Assembly (NCBI RefSeq): GCF_000148645.1
Contig: NC_014541.1
Span: forward strand, 3,867,139-3,931,138
Direction: 5' to 3'
From: Ferrimonas balearica DSM 9799
Lineage (GTDB): Bacteria > Pseudomonadota > Gammaproteobacteria > Enterobacterales > Shewanellaceae
Length of the DNA: 64,000 nt
Below are positions 63,437-64,000 of the stretch, in pieces. Below the pieces are notes generated by a model. It worked only from the letters and a program-made list of their open reading frames with translations, was not told the origin of the DNA and did no database searches. Each line of letters starts with the position of its first letter. Position 1 is the first letter of the stretch. The position numbers were made by a program, and so were the translations under genes.

Positions 63437-64000
63437 TTAACTTTGCAACAGTGCCCGAGCCTGCTGAATGTCGAACAGATCGTCCACTTTCAGGTAGGCG
63501 GCCTGTTGTTCCGGGATAACAATGACTTCTTTGATTCCCGGCAGTGCCATCAGCGCGGTCGCCAGCTCACCGGCGTGGGCACGGTCGCGCACCGGGGCTT
63601 CCAGCGTCAGGCTCTTGGCCATCTCCGGCTCCGGCATCGACCACATGTAGGCCAGCCACAACACGATAAGCGCCGCACAGAAAGCGAACACGCCCTGCGC
63701 GCCAAACACCTGGTAGAAGCCACCGCCCATGCCGCCGCCCAGGAAGGCGCCAGAGAACTGCGCGGTGGAGTAGATGCCCATGGCGGAGCCTTTATCACCG
63801 GCCGGGCTGAGGCGGGAGATCAGGCTCGGCAGCGCCGCTTCCAGGTAGTTCAGGCCGATAAAGAACAGCACAGTGCCCACCGCCAGCGCCCATACGGAGT
63901 GGACGCCAAAACCCAGCACCAGCATGGCCAGCAGCTGCAGTGTCATGGCAAACAGGAAGGGCTTACGGCTGGTCTTCTTTTTCACGCCGTAGAGGATGAT
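63437..64000 (-). CDS. MFS transporter with YajR-like C-terminal domain (partial, 3' end)
   Basis: The C-terminal 187 codons of a major-facilitator permease; the gene continues beyond the window (the frame stays open through 64000). At least three helices (about FLFAMTLQLLAMLVLGFGV, ALAVGTVLFFIGLNYLEA, GVFAFCAALIVLWLAYMW) are followed by a soluble tail, AGELATALMALPGIKEVIVIPEQQAAYLKVDDLFDIQQARALL, resembling the YAM domain at the end of E. coli YajR. Substrate unknown. Lies upstream of ssb, as in Shewanella. Confidence 0.85.
   Translation of the reverse strand: MILYGVKKKTSRKPFLFAMTLQLLAMLVLGFGVHSVWALAVGTVLFFIGLNYLEAALPSLISRLSPAGDKGSAMGIYSTAQFSGAFLGGGMGGGFYQVFGAQGVFAFCAALIVLWLAYMWSMPEPEMAKSLTLEAPVRDRAHAGELATALMALPGIKEVIVIPEQQAAYLKVDDLFDIQQARALLQS

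Overview
The window reads as a stretch of a gammaproteobacterial chromosome from the Alteromonadales/Shewanella side of the class. It is GC-rich, with AT-rich stretches only in a few intergenic gaps. The gene order (sspBA, petCBA, rpsI-rplM, zapE/zapG, degQ-degS, murA-ibaG-mlaBCDEF, yrbG-kdsDC-lptCAB-rpoN-hpf-ptsN-rapZ-ptsO, pmbA/darP, tldD-nit-yhdP-rng-maf-mreDCB, and a complete MSHA pilus locus next to ssb) is that of Shewanella and Ferrimonas. The high GC points towards a Ferrimonas-like organism, but this is inference from memory of gene order, not a search result.

Layout. 1-483 is an AT-rich, gene-free edge. 484-5306, all on the minus strand, holds the stringent starvation pair sspA-sspB, the cytochrome bc1 operon petABC and ribosomal proteins L13/S9. 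5513-7158 has the divergent cell-division genes zapE and zapG. 7240-9798 carries the periplasmic proteases DegQ and DegS, with a candidate sigma-E promoter before degQ. An orphan ParA-type ATPase follows (9860-10507), whose ribosome binding site lies in a 10-bp hairpin. 10571-15151 (minus) is murA, ibaG and the mlaFEDCB lipid-transport operon. 15290-23034 (plus) is a tightly packed envelope and nitrogen-PTS operon: antiporter, Kdo synthesis, LPS export, sigma-54, HPF, PtsN, RapZ, NPr.

23038-32815 is the most accessory part. It has two small minus-strand genes of unknown function, a DUF2845-type secreted protein, a Na/Pi cotransporter-like protein, pmbA, darP, and a TolC/HlyD/two-permease exporter operon with no ATPase gene. 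That operon has a clear promoter with a perfect 16-bp palindrome over its start point. 32964-43632 (minus) is tldD, a nitrilase-family gene that overlaps yhdP by 98 bases, yhdP, rng, maf and mreDCB.

43810-62397 (minus) is the full MSHA type IV pilus locus: csrD/mshH, mshI, mshI2, J, K, L, M, N, E, G, F, B, A, C, D, O, P, Q. The extension ATPase MshE carries both copies of the c-di-GMP-binding MshEN motif, and the locus starts with a degenerate GGDEF/EAL protein of the CsrD type, so pilus activity is probably tied to second-messenger signalling. 62648-63343 is ssb, whose linker holds eight tandem 30-bp repeats. The window ends inside an MFS transporter gene with a YajR-like C-terminal domain.

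Most genes are core housekeeping and appear intact: no frameshift, insertion sequence, CRISPR array, tRNA or rRNA was seen. The points most worth a second look are the ATPase-less exporter and its operator, the hairpin-masked parA start, the yhdP/nitrilase overlap and the repeat-built SSB linker.
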